From Chitinophaga parva (GTDB lineage: Bacteria; Bacteroidota; Bacteroidia; Chitinophagales; Chitinophagaceae): a DNA stretch of 33,411 nt. The stretch covers positions 1-33,411 of the forward strand of contig NZ_QCYK01000005.1 of the NCBI RefSeq assembly GCF_003071345.1, written 5' to 3'. Shown piece by piece: positions 8,568 to 17,359 of this stretch (the stretch's first letter is position 1; each line of letters starts with the position of its first letter). The notes under the pieces were generated by a model. That model saw nothing but the letters and a program-made list of their open reading frames with translations. It was not told the origin of the DNA and searched no databases. The translations under genes and the position numbers were made by a program.

Positions 8568-9197
8568 ATGAAAATAGAGATCAAAAATATCAGCCATAGT
8601 GAACGGCTGAGCGAAGAAACACATGCTTTTGCCGCAACGCTTTACATCGATGGCAAAAAGGTGGGAAACGTTAGAAATGAAGGCATGGGTGGGCCCACCG
8701 ATATTGCACACGAAAGCAGGGAAGGCCTTGAGCTTATCCGCCAGGCTGAAAACTGGTGCAATCAGTTACCGCCTACTGTGTATCCTGCAGAAGGCAGCAC
8801 ACCGGAAATCCCGGTAGACATGTCGCTGGAATCACACATCGACGCCCTCCTACTGGGCTACCTGCAGGAAAAAGACCGCAAGCAATTCCTGCGGAAAATG
8901 GAAAAGGCAATGCTGACCGGTATCGTGGTCTGCCCTGAAGATGCCAACGAATTTGGTGAGTTCAAACTCAAAGGGAAGGTCGATGACTTTGTTATGTCGG
9001 CAAGCGGGCGGGCACTCCTGGTAAAGGTACTTAAAACCATACTCCCTAAAATGAAAGAAGGAGATCGGATTGTCAACCGCAACATTCCCGTTGAAATTTA
9101 TAAGGCCGCTGGGCTGGCTGACTACCAATACCCTCCTGCCGAAGCTCAAAAAGAAGATCATATCGTACAGAGAAAGGGAAGAACAAAAGGGCTGTAA
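8568..9197 (+). CDS. Unknown mobile-element protein A (paralog of 11635-12261)
   Basis: 209 residues starting three bases after the methyltransferase stop, so probably cotranscribed with it. No domain is recognised. It has no signal peptide or membrane segment and is probably cytoplasmic. It is clearly homologous to the 208-residue product at 11635. Both open with M-I-E-(I/L)-K and have a YxDGK-V-V sequence near residue 30, a central helical segment and a late segment of the type P-(K/L)-(M/L)-K-(E/P)-G-D followed by N-(R/T)-N-I. The last residues are basic (RKGRTKGL). Placement among mobilization genes suggests a role in the mobile element, but nothing shows which. Confidence 0.75.
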   Translation: MKIEIKNISHSERLSEETHAFAATLYIDGKKVGNVRNEGMGGPTDIAHESREGLELIRQAENWCNQLPPTVYPAEGSTPEIPVDMSLESHIDALLLGYLQEKDRKQFLRKMEKAMLTGIVVCPEDANEFGEFKLKGKVDDFVMSASGRALLVKVLKTILPKMKEGDRIVNRNIPVEIYKAAGLADYQYPPAEAQKEDHIVQRKGRTKGL

Positions 9198-9310
9198 ATG
9201 GTACCGGCTTTGCTGACCTGTTTAGGCTTCAGGCATCACCAGTATGCCCTCCCGTGATCTTAATAGCCACATAGCGCAGAAGACTGAACCAAGAGCATAA
9301 AAACTAACGG

Positions 9311-10918
9311 ATGGACAAACAGCAACAATATGAGCAATTGCGGGCAGAACTTTCCAAGATGGGTCTTTCCAAAGAAAGCTTGGACAATGATCTGAAAAAG
9401 AACCTTGACCTGGGATTACCTTTTTTTACACTCTTCCATGTGCAGCAGTATGAGCGGGAACGCATGATTTTTGAACTCCGGTATCTGCGGGCCCCGGAAG
9501 AAACTTACCAGCTGGAAAAATGCAAGGCAACCCATCGGCAGCAGATTGATATCTATTCAAACAACGTCAACGGTGTAAACGTTCCTGAACTGGAAACTGA
9601 TATGACAGATATTGACTGGCCGGCATATTTCGCTGATCCAAATTCAGCGCTTGCTATTTATCATGGAGATTACATCAAATCCACGCTTGATACGCTCGGC
9701 CAGCTTGGCAACGGGCCTGTGGAAGAAGGCCACGAGCTTATGGAATTGCTCATGTACAAATATTGGCCGGCCCAGGCGGCCAGACTTTCCTCCATTGAAA
9801 AATTCCGGAAAGAGTATGAAAACGCTCAGGATTTCGGGATGAAGGACTGGCCTGAATTTACCGCCGCACTTGCGTTCCACATCGTTTCCGGCAGGTTCGA
9901 TGCCGTCTATAATGAGATCAAGGATACCGGCATAGAAGAGATAAGCGGCAGCGACATACGTGCCTGGCTGAAAGTTGAGCTGTCGAAAGAGCGGCCAGAG
10001 GGCTTTCAGTCAGTTCAGGAGTGGAGCACAGAGGAAGGCTATGCTAAAATGACGCTGCATATTATTAAGTCAGATGACTGGTACCTGGTAGATAGCTTCA
10101 CAGTCAGTTTGGCTTTGTACCCGGAGATAGCACATGGGCTCTATACCGAAGTCGATACCTGCGCCCTGGAGGCCCTTATGCGGAAGATCAATTGGAACAT
10201 AAGCGAAACACTGCAAATCCATTCCCCGGACAACAAGCCTGTACTCAATGATTCCGTAACCAGGGTGGTGGCTGCGATGCAGCGATTAAGCCAGTCTACC
10301 CAGGGAATAGCTGCCCGGGACCTTCTGGCGTTGAAATATTGGCAACAGTCACCGCTTTTTAAAGAGGCCATACCGAAAAGCGCCTGGGATTTACTTGCAG
10401 CATTACCGGCAAAAACGCGGGGATTTCTCCCGGGGGCGACAGCGGAAACCGCCGTCAATCTCCTCGCAGGAAGAGCCGTACCGGAACACGTAATCTATCC
10501 TATGACCGTGCCCTCCAGGACCTGGCTAAAGCTGGTTTCTGACCCTGAAGGCGACCCAAATGGTATGGTCGTTTCGATGGAGGGCTATGGCCGCAAGGAG
10601 CTCGAAAACCTGGTTGGCTTGCTGCCGGTCAACCCCGGCGACATACATACCCTTGTCAGTGCTTTAATGAACGGCAACCTGGTACATGCCACCCTGGTAA
10701 ACGGAAATGAGGTGCTGCTGGAGGCTCCAGGCGAAGGGTGCATCAATATCTACACTCGGGAAAGGCAGCGGATCCATGCCAATATTCTGCTTGATCCGGA
10801 ATGGAAGCCGCCTGCAGAAGCCTTACAAAAATGGATCAACGAGGAACTATTGAATACGCCGCAAGCAGACCAGCAACAATACTCCTATAAAAAAAAGCCT
10901 CGTGGAAAGAAGCTATGA
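9311..10918 (+). CDS. Unknown mobile-element protein B, 535 residues
   Basis: A large soluble protein with no signal peptide and no recognised domain. Its first about 170 residues match the 220-residue product at 10961: shared features are an ATHR motif (about residue 74), a D/N-W-x-A-(F/Y)-F stretch (about 99-105), LxxLGxLG/A and a YWP motif. The C-terminal about 360 residues have no counterpart in that paralog, so the neighbour is a short version or this gene gained a domain. The C-terminus is strongly basic (YKKKPRGKKL). It starts at ATG 9311 after a 113-base gap and lies upstream of its paralog with a 42-base gap. The function is not recognised. Confidence 0.75.
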   Translation: MDKQQQYEQLRAELSKMGLSKESLDNDLKKNLDLGLPFFTLFHVQQYERERMIFELRYLRAPEETYQLEKCKATHRQQIDIYSNNVNGVNVPELETDMTDIDWPAYFADPNSALAIYHGDYIKSTLDTLGQLGNGPVEEGHELMELLMYKYWPAQAARLSSIEKFRKEYENAQDFGMKDWPEFTAALAFHIVSGRFDAVYNEIKDTGIEEISGSDIRAWLKVELSKERPEGFQSVQEWSTEEGYAKMTLHIIKSDDWYLVDSFTVSLALYPEIAHGLYTEVDTCALEALMRKINWNISETLQIHSPDNKPVLNDSVTRVVAAMQRLSQSTQGIAARDLLALKYWQQSPLFKEAIPKSAWDLLAALPAKTRGFLPGATAETAVNLLAGRAVPEHVIYPMTVPSRTWLKLVSDPEGDPNGMVVSMEGYGRKELENLVGLLPVNPGDIHTLVSALMNGNLVHATLVNGNEVLLEAPGEGCINIYTRERQRIHANILLDPEWKPPAEALQKWINEELLNTPQADQQQYSYKKKPRGKKL

Positions 10919-10960
10919 CAGGATAGGCAACTCAGGTTAAAATAATCAATTCAGCAGCGT

Positions 10961-11623
10961 ATGGCAGAGATACGGCAATTATTGGATCAGTTGGCAGCAT
11001 TGGGATTTGAGGGGACCCAATTGGAGCAAGATGTGTGGAAGAATATACAAATGAACCTGCCGGGATTTTCGGTATCTCACCAAATCCCATATGGAGCAGA
11101 AATAATGTTTTATGAGCTTCTTTTCGGCAAAGACGATAAGGGCAGCTATGAGCTGCAAGGGCTTAATGCTACACATCGCGGTGAGATCACCATTCGACAT
11201 ATAACCCACAATGGCATAGACACCGCTTCCCTGGAGGAGCGTATGGCGACAATTAACTGGAAGGCTTTCTTTGAGGGCCAACTGCTCACCGAAGAGCTGG
11301 CGCCTGTCCATGAGTTATTAAATACACTAAGCCAGCTTGGGGCTGGCCGCGATCCCGACGCACTAGGTGTGCAACGAGAGTTGATGCTCCAATACTGGCC
11401 GAAAGGATCTGTCCCCTGGCAAGGGGAAAAAGTTCAATCCATCTATGAGCACAAGCATGAGTACAGGCATCCTGCGATGGTATCTGCTCCTGGCATGTCC
11501 CTGCCAATGGTATCAGAGCTGTCCCTGAAGCCACCCGGAGAGCCACCACCTGACATTGCAGAGCAGACGGCTCCTGGGCAAAAAGCGAAGAAAAAATTCA
11601 GGAAGAAAGGGCCTCGGCACTAA
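10961..11623 (+). CDS. Unknown mobile-element protein B' (short paralog of 9311-10918)
   Basis: 220 residues, homologous over its first about 170 residues to the preceding gene (ATHR near residue 71, INWKAFF near 99, LSQLGAG, then ELMLQYWP). After the shared part it has a Pro-rich linker and a basic end (KKKFRKKGPRH). No signal peptide or membrane segment is seen. It sits 11 bases upstream of the next gene, suggesting one transcript. No known domain is recognised. It probably arose by duplication of the preceding gene with loss of its long C-terminal part. Confidence 0.7.
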   Translation: MAEIRQLLDQLAALGFEGTQLEQDVWKNIQMNLPGFSVSHQIPYGAEIMFYELLFGKDDKGSYELQGLNATHRGEITIRHITHNGIDTASLEERMATINWKAFFEGQLLTEELAPVHELLNTLSQLGAGRDPDALGVQRELMLQYWPKGSVPWQGEKVQSIYEHKHEYRHPAMVSAPGMSLPMVSELSLKPPGEPPPDIAEQTAPGQKAKKKFRKKGPRH

Positions 11624-11634
11624 ACTACCAGACC

Positions 11635-12261
11635 ATGAATATCGAATTAAAAGATATCCATTTCCGGGAGGATCTGGAGTTAAATTCCGACCCTTTCCAT
11701 GCACAGCTCTATGTAGACGGCAAGCGGGTATGCACCGTTTTCGATGACGGCAGTGGCGGGCAATGGCTGTATACCCAGTTCTCCGCTGGCGGCGAGCAGT
11801 TGAAAAAGGCGGCCGAAATATTCTGTGAGCAGATGCCACCCATAAATTGTGCCGGTATCCGGACCAATGGTGAAGATATATTGCTGGATATGAACCTGGA
11901 GCTTTATATCACCAATCTGCTCCGCGAGCACCTGAAAAAAGAGCTGGAGCGGAAAATAGGAAATGCCGCAAGCAACTGTATCATTTATGGCCGGCCAGAA
12001 GGCTCCATCTCCATGCTGCATCTTGGTGAGGACATAAGCGAGCTGTCCAGGAAGCCAGGCGGAAGGTTGTTTCTTCAGTTGGCCATTTCCAGGAAAGTAC
12101 TTCCTGATCTGAAACCGGGGGACATCATCTTCAACACCAATATTGCCGAAGAAATATTAAAAAAGGCAGGACTTTCATCCGATCAGTACCGAGCAGACCT
12201 ACTTTTCAAGGAAGTTGAAAGCACCCCGAGACGGGGAAAAAAGCCTGGAAGGAAATTATAA
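11635..12261 (+). CDS. Unknown mobile-element protein A' (paralog of 8568-9197)
   Basis: 208 residues, homologous end to end to the product at 8568: the same opening, YVDGKRV near residue 26, a helical middle and LKPGDIIFNTNI near residue 163. It has a basic C-terminus (RRGKKPGRKL). The gene overlaps an alternative upstream start of the next gene, but the preferred start there lies 10 bases after this stop. No known domain is recognised. With its neighbours it forms an A-B-B'-A' arrangement, as if an A-B unit was duplicated and one copy rearranged. Confidence 0.7.
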   Translation: MNIELKDIHFREDLELNSDPFHAQLYVDGKRVCTVFDDGSGGQWLYTQFSAGGEQLKKAAEIFCEQMPPINCAGIRTNGEDILLDMNLELYITNLLREHLKKELERKIGNAASNCIIYGRPEGSISMLHLGEDISELSRKPGGRLFLQLAISRKVLPDLKPGDIIFNTNIAEEILKKAGLSSDQYRADLLFKEVESTPRRGKKPGRKL

Positions 12262-12271
12262 TTGTCGTGCT

Positions 12272-13321
12272 ATGGAAGAGAAGAAATGGCCTTACACCCT
12301 TCGCGTTGATTTTCTAAACCCCGCCGCCGGGCCTTCCGGTATATGGGTACATTGTGACCAGGTGCAGGATGCATTCCGGAGGCTGTTGATGGTAGATTCT
12401 TTGCTGTTTGCCGGAAGCTACCGTGTTGGCTCTTTCGAGGAGTGTACGGTGGCAAAGGCGAAAATCGTTGCAAATGCCCGTGCGGAAACGATAGCGGAAC
12501 TGTCTTACGATTCCTACCAGAAACAAACCATCCCTGGAGTTTATCTGACCTTCCCACAAACCATATCAGCCTTTGAACAGGAACTATCCAGTAGCCTATC
12601 CTCGCTAAAAGGCTACCAGCCCCAGGTAATTTCTCTGTTAGTGGCTCATTCCATGCCAGACGGTTTGCCAAGGTTCCGGCCGACAATTGGTTATCAAAAC
12701 CTTTGCGAGGAGGCTTCTCAGCACTTACAAAAAGATACACGGGTATTCGTGTCGCTCACGCAAAAATTCTTCCTTACATCCACCAGTACGCCGCGCTCAT
12801 TTTCCAGCGCTCCCTTTCGGGAAGATTTTCTTTACCGGGATCCCGACGAGGCCTTACACCACCTGCTGAAGACGGATTTTAATGCCCTGGACGAGAACGT
12901 GGCCTGGGAAAACGACCTTCCTTATGTGATTTCTAAGGCAGGTATTTATAAGCTCAATGATGGTTTCGATGACGATTTTGGCTGCGTTGCGCGGCTGCGT
13001 TCTCTGCGAAAGGGTACCATTGCTCTGCCAAACAGTACCCTGAGAGACCCCGGGATACATCTTGAAGTGCCGAAGTTATGGAACAACGTCAGCTTCAATT
13101 ATCCTTTTCACAGGAGACCCAAAACCTCCGATGATAACACGTGCTACCTGGTAGGAACCTACAACAATGCGCTGAGCAAAACAGAAAAAATAGAGGGACT
13201 TCTGCTGCCGTATGAGCAGAAAACCCGGAAAAAGTCCGTAAAGAATAAAGGGGCTAACCCACTGGTCCAACCAAAAACGACCAGACCAGCACCGAAGAAA
13301 AGAAGGCCCCGCGGCCTTTGA
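12272..13321 (+). CDS. Unknown mobile-element protein C, 349 residues
   Basis: The preferred start is ATG 12272 (MEEKKWPYTLRV), 10 bases after the previous stop. An ATG at 12215 in the same frame overlaps the preceding gene and would add 19 residues of poor quality. The protein is soluble, with mixed alpha/beta composition and no recognised domain. It ends in a Lys-rich, Pro-containing tail (KKRRPRGL) like its neighbours. The gene is the last before the oriT-like hairpins and mobilization genes. No function can be assigned. Confidence 0.65.
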   Translation: MEEKKWPYTLRVDFLNPAAGPSGIWVHCDQVQDAFRRLLMVDSLLFAGSYRVGSFEECTVAKAKIVANARAETIAELSYDSYQKQTIPGVYLTFPQTISAFEQELSSSLSSLKGYQPQVISLLVAHSMPDGLPRFRPTIGYQNLCEEASQHLQKDTRVFVSLTQKFFLTSTSTPRSFSSAPFREDFLYRDPDEALHHLLKTDFNALDENVAWENDLPYVISKAGIYKLNDGFDDDFGCVARLRSLRKGTIALPNSTLRDPGIHLEVPKLWNNVSFNYPFHRRPKTSDDNTCYLVGTYNNALSKTEKIEGLLLPYEQKTRKKSVKNKGANPLVQPKTTRPAPKKRRPRGL

Positions 13322-13373
13322 TCTTCCTCTGGTGGAAGGCCCATAAACCGGTAAACTACGCTTTGCTGGTAAG

Positions 13374-13486
13374 CGAACACTTGCCCAGCGTGTTCGGCAA
13401 GATGTAGGTTTGTGGTACAAACCCATCTTGCCCTCCCGCCCGCCGATGGCCGCTGGGAGGGGAAAACGCCTTCGGAATCGGCGTTT
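13374..13486 (+). other. Candidate oriT: cluster of four hairpins upstream of mobA
   Basis: In the 197-base gap before mobA there are four inverted repeats in a row. They are CGAACAC/GTGTTCG (13374-13396, 9-base loop); GGCAAGATG + GGTTTGT paired with ACAAACC + CATCTTGCC (13396-13432, 3-base loop and a 2-base TA bulge); CCCTCCC/GGGAGGG (13431-13461); and AAACGCC/GGCGTTT (13464-13486). Origins of transfer usually lie just upstream of the relaxase genes and carry such repeats next to the nick site. The nick site cannot be placed. Transcription terminators for the upstream operon are an alternative for single hairpins, but no T-run follows the strong one. Confidence 0.55.
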
Positions 13487-13518
13487 CTTAGACCTGGATT
13501 CAAAAAGTTACAGAGAAG

Positions 13519-13923
13519 ATGGATGGAAAAGAGAGCAGGAGCAAGCGACTTACGCACCGAATAGACTTCCGAATATCGGCGGAGCTACATGGTAGGTTAT
13601 CGGCGCTTGTTCCCCGGACAAGGGGTATAAAGTCCGTAAGCCAACTACTCAGAAAAATACTGGAGGAAGGGAAAGTCACCATTGAAACCTATGATTCTAC
13701 CCAGGACAAAGCCTTGGAAGAACTCGCCCGTATCCCCAAAGAGATTCATGCTATTGGTATCAATCTCAACCAGGTCACCCGCCGTTTCCATACGGAAAAG
13801 ACAGCCGAGGGCAGGCTGTTCCAGGCGCTGGAAATTGTAAGATTTTTCCAGCAAGCCGACTTGCGTCTGACCCAGGTGATCACAACCATTGCCAAAATAT
13901 CGGAAGGATGGTTGCCAAAATAG
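13519..13923 (+). CDS. mobA: Mobilization relaxosome accessory protein (MobA/MobC type)
   Basis: 134 residues, starting at ATG 13519. A short N-terminal segment with HRIDFRIS resembles a ribbon-helix-helix DNA-binding arm. The rest is helical and contains IGINLNQVTRRFHTE (about residues 76-90), the conserved core of Bacteroidota plasmid/ICE mobilization accessory proteins, followed by a C-terminal helix. These proteins bind oriT and help the relaxase nick. The gene overlaps the relaxase start by 16 bases, indicating translational coupling. The candidate oriT lies just upstream. The name follows Bacteroidota usage; other nomenclatures call the same family MobC. Confidence 0.8.
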   Translation: MDGKESRSKRLTHRIDFRISAELHGRLSALVPRTRGIKSVSQLLRKILEEGKVTIETYDSTQDKALEELARIPKEIHAIGINLNQVTRRFHTEKTAEGRLFQALEIVRFFQQADLRLTQVITTIAKISEGWLPK

Positions 13924-15166
13924 TTCACGGGAAAAATATCCGGGCCATCCTTTCCTACAATGAAATTAAAGTACGAAACCGGGAGGCAGAGTTGCTAATG
14001 GCAGCTGGCTACCCGGTAGATCCAGATCAGCTTTCCTTCAAGGCAAAACTGGAACGCCTTCAGATGCTCACGCGGCAAAACGAGCGCACCCACACCAATG
14101 CCATGCACATTATCCTGGGGTTTTCAGCAAAGGACAAGCTGGATAACGACATGCTGCAGTCCATTGCATTGGAGTACATGGACGGTATCGGCTTCGGCCA
14201 ACAGCCCTTCTTGCTGTACCGGCACTATGATACTTACCATCCGCATATCCATATCGCCACCGTTAATATTGCGCCGGGAGGTCAGCGGATAGAGACCCAC
14301 AATATCGGCAGGAACCAGTCCAATACCACCCGTCGGCTGATAGAAGTAAGCTACGGCCTTGTAAAAGCAGAGGACCAGTCAGAGCAGGAGGATACCTTGC
14401 AGCCAATCCAGCTCGAAAAGATAAAATACGGAAAGTCCGGTACCAAAGCTGCTATTGCCGGCATTGTCCGGGAGGTGATCGACACCTACAAATTTACTTC
14501 ACTGCCGGAGCTGAATGCCGTGCTGCGGCAATTCAACATCATGGCTTACCGGGGGACTGAGGATAGCCTGATGTACCAGAAAGGTGGCCTTACTATTGCA
14601 TCCTGGACGAAGATGGTGTGGTCCAGAACATACCCATAAAGGCATCATCACTCTTTTTTGCTCCCACGTTAAGGAACCTGGAAAAAAAATTCGAGCCCAA
14701 CGCTAACGACCGGAAGCCGCTCGGCCTCAGGTTAAAACATCAGCTGGACAAAGCCTTACAAAAGGCCCGCTCCATGGAACAGCTTGGGACCATATTGCAG
14801 CAGCAAGGCATCCGGGTATTGTTGCGCCAGAACGTAGAAGGCCAGATATACGGCACTACATTCATTGACAATGCCACCCGTTGTGTGTTCAATGGTGGAG
14901 ATTTAGGGAAGCCTTTTGCTACCAAGGCATTTATGGAAAGACTCGGCCGCGCTGGAATATCTCATGAGGTGCTATTGCACTCCAGCAAGCTTCCTGTGAA
15001 GGATACTGGCGAGGATGCGGCCAATAAAAAGGAACCCAAGCCCCGCTATCCAGCCTCCGACCAGCAGGTATTTATCGTGCTACAAGATGGTCCGCGCAGA
15101 GATAATCTTGAAGGAACCGGCCTTGGTCAATACACGAAAAAGAGAAAGAAGTTAGGAATAGAGTAA
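13908..15166 (+). pseudogene. mobB: Relaxase (MobB, MOBP-like) split by a one-base frameshift
   Basis: The N-terminal part (ATG 13908 to 14639) holds the nicking domain: a candidate catalytic Tyr in ILSYNE (Tyr17), HIILGFS (67-73) and the metal-binding DTYHPHIHIATVN (His111, His113, His115). At about 14588-14591 the frame breaks in GGL. Adding one base restores YYCILDEDGVVQNIPIKASS, which continues in another frame to TAA at 15164-15166. Together the parts make about 420 residues, the usual size. The C-terminal part has a basic end (KKRKKLGIE). The enzyme would cut oriT and pilot the strand into a recipient. As written, the first frame ends shortly after the break, leaving a nuclease domain without its C-terminus. 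It lies between mobA and the coupling-protein gene, in the expected order. Confidence 0.8.
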
Positions 15167-15197
15167 CGGATGGTTGTAGAACAAAAGCTTGTGAAGA

Positions 15198-17240
15198 ATG
15201 AATACTGGAGAGAACGCGGAAGCTTTGAAAAAGATCATTGACTTTACCCGCATGGGCAGCATCCTGATACTAGGGTTGCACTTTTACTACTATTGTTATG
15301 CCGCATTTGAAGCCTGGAGGCTCACCTACCCTATCGTCAGGCAGATACTGAGCAACCTGGGTAACACAGGTTTATTCAGTCACTTTTACGTTTCAAAGGC
15401 CATAGCCCTCGGCTTGCTAACCGTTTCTTTGATCGGCGCCAAAGGCAAAAAGGACGAGAAACTGAAGCTGGGCACGGTGCTTGGGCACCTGGTGTCCGGG
15501 CTGGCCATCTATGGGCTCAGTCATCTGTTGCTGGGACTTACGGCTTCAGCACAGGTGCTGACCGGCTTGTATATAACGGTAACTATGCTTGGCTACCTGT
15601 TGGTCATGAAGGGCGGCAACCTGCTTACCCGGCTATTGAAGAACAAGCTGCAGGGTGATATCTTCAATAAGCTGGAAGAAACCTTCCCCCAAGAGGAACG
15701 GCTGCTGGAAAACGAATACTCCATCAACCTGCCGGCACGCTATAACCTGAAGGGAAAGGTCCGCAAATCTTTTATCAATATCATCAACCCTTTCCGGGGA
15801 AGCCTCCTTTGCGGGACGCCAGGCTCCGGCAAAAGCTACTTTGTGGTCCGGCATGTGCTGACCCAGCATATCAGCAAGGGGTTCACGATGTTCGTCTACG
15901 ATTTTAAATTCCCTGATCTTTCCGTCATTACCTACAATACCTTCCTGCGGTATAGGAAGGTCTACAAAAAGACACCCCGGTTCTTTACTATCAACTTCGA
16001 GGACCTCTCCCGTTCTCATCGTTGTAACCCGCTGGACCCGCAGAGCATGACCGATATCACGGATGCCACGGAAAGCAGCAGGACTATCATGCTTGGCCTC
16101 AACAGAGAGTGGATAAAGAAAACCGGGGGTGACCGGGCCATTTTTAATTAGATGGCCCGGTCACCCCAAACTGGAGATTTTTTCGTGGAGTCGCCAATTA
16201 ATTTCCTGACGGGCATCATTTGGTTTCTCCGCAAATACAAAAACGGAAAGTACTGCACCTTGCCACATTGCATCGAGTTGATGCAGATGCCCTATGACCA
16301 GCTCTTCCCCGTGCTGCGCACGGAACCGGAGATAGAGGTACTGATCAATCCTTTTGTCACTGCCTATGTCAACGGGGCCACGGAGCAGCTTGAGGGCCAG
16401 ATTGCCAGCGCCAAGATCACGCTGGCCAGGCTGTCCTCTCCTCAATTGTATTACGTTATATCCGGGAACGAGTTTACCCTTGACCTTAATAATCCCGATG
16501 ATCCCAAGCTGGTCTGCATGGGCAACAACCCACAGAAACAGCAGGTATATGGAGCGGTGCTGTCCCTCTTTGTCACCCTGATGCTCAAGCTGGTCAACCA
16601 GAAAGGGAAGCTCAAATCCAGCTTGGTTTTCGATGAGCTGCCTACCATATACATCGGTGGCGCATCCGGTGTTGAGGCCACCATTGCAACTGCCAGATCC
16701 AACCTGGCCAGCGTTTTTTTGGCTGTCCAGGATATATCGCAACTCCGTAAGGATTACGGCAAAGAAACGGCGGATGTCATCTTCAATATCGTAGGCAATA
16801 TTATTTCCGGCCAGGTGGGTGGCGATACGGCCAAATCCCTGAGCGACCGGTTTGGCCGCATCATGCAGGACCGGGAAAGCCTGTCGATCAACAGTAACGA
16901 CACCTCTATCAGCCGGTCCAAGCAGCTGGAAGCCGCTATTCCGGCATCCACTATTTCGTCGCTGTCTTCCGGGGAATTTGTGGGTACGGTGGCCGATAAC
17001 CCGGATATGAAGATCGCGCTGAAGACCTTTCACTGCGAGATCATTAACGACCATGACGCGATAAAAGCGGAGGAAGCAGCCTATGTGCCCATACCAAAGG
17101 TGCGGGATATCACACAAAAGGAAGTTGAAGAGAACTATCTCCGTATAAAGGAAGAGGTGCAGATGATCATTGAAACAGAAATGGAGCGGATTTATGATAC
17201 GCCGGAACTTTCACACCTGCTGGTGGCCCGAAACGAGTGA
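15198..17240 (+). pseudogene. traG: TraG/VirD4-type coupling ATPase interrupted by a 48-bp hairpin insert
   Basis: The first part (15198-16151) has N-terminal membrane segments (about residues 18-40, 62-80, 96-137) and Walker A GTPGSGKS (206-213). The second part (to 17240) contains the Walker B-like SSLVFDELP and the ending typical of conjugative coupling proteins. The frames are the same, but an insert (16124-16171) adds a TAG stop after LNREWIKKTG. Without the insert the protein reads KKTGDFFVESPINF, the expected family sequence. An internal ATG (16152) could give a C-terminal half without Walker A. Coupling proteins bring the relaxase-DNA complex to a type IV secretion channel. No other transfer-channel genes are in the window, so the element would be mobilized by others or is a fragment. 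Confidence 0.8.
16124..16171. repeat. 48-bp palindromic insertion in traG
   Basis: GGGGTGACCGGGCCAT (16126-16141) and ATGGCCCGGTCACCCC (16152-16167) are perfect complements around a 10-base AT-rich loop that contains the TAG stop. AAAC occurs on both edges (16120-16123 and 16168-16171), as a target duplication would. Removing 48 bases restores the expected coupling-protein reading frame. It could be a tiny mobile palindrome, a terminator-like relic, a translational bypass element or a fold-back assembly artefact. Confidence 0.75.
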
Positions 17241-17359
17241 CCTATTCGTCCATGAACAATTGACATCAAAACTATGGTATCATGAAAAGAGAACCACCTT
17301 TGAAAATGCCTGGATCAGTATAAACAAAGTCCGGAGTGCGCTCGTCTTGAGCATCGTTC
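17241..17359. other. Short junction after traG
   Basis: No gene is seen between the convergent traG and TlpA-like genes. The stretch holds no strong hairpin with a T-run and no evident attachment-site repeat. The right border of the mobilization module probably lies here, because composition drops to AT-rich immediately after. Confidence 0.35.

Noticed and set aside
16161..17117. 318-codon open frame on the minus strand opposite traG
   Set aside because: The plus strand encodes the recognisable coupling protein. This frame has no family resemblance and is a shadow.
17321..17340. AACAAAGTCCG shared with 28333-28343, considered as a repeat or element end
   Set aside because: Only about 11-12 bases match, with no related flanks. 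Chance is enough to explain it.
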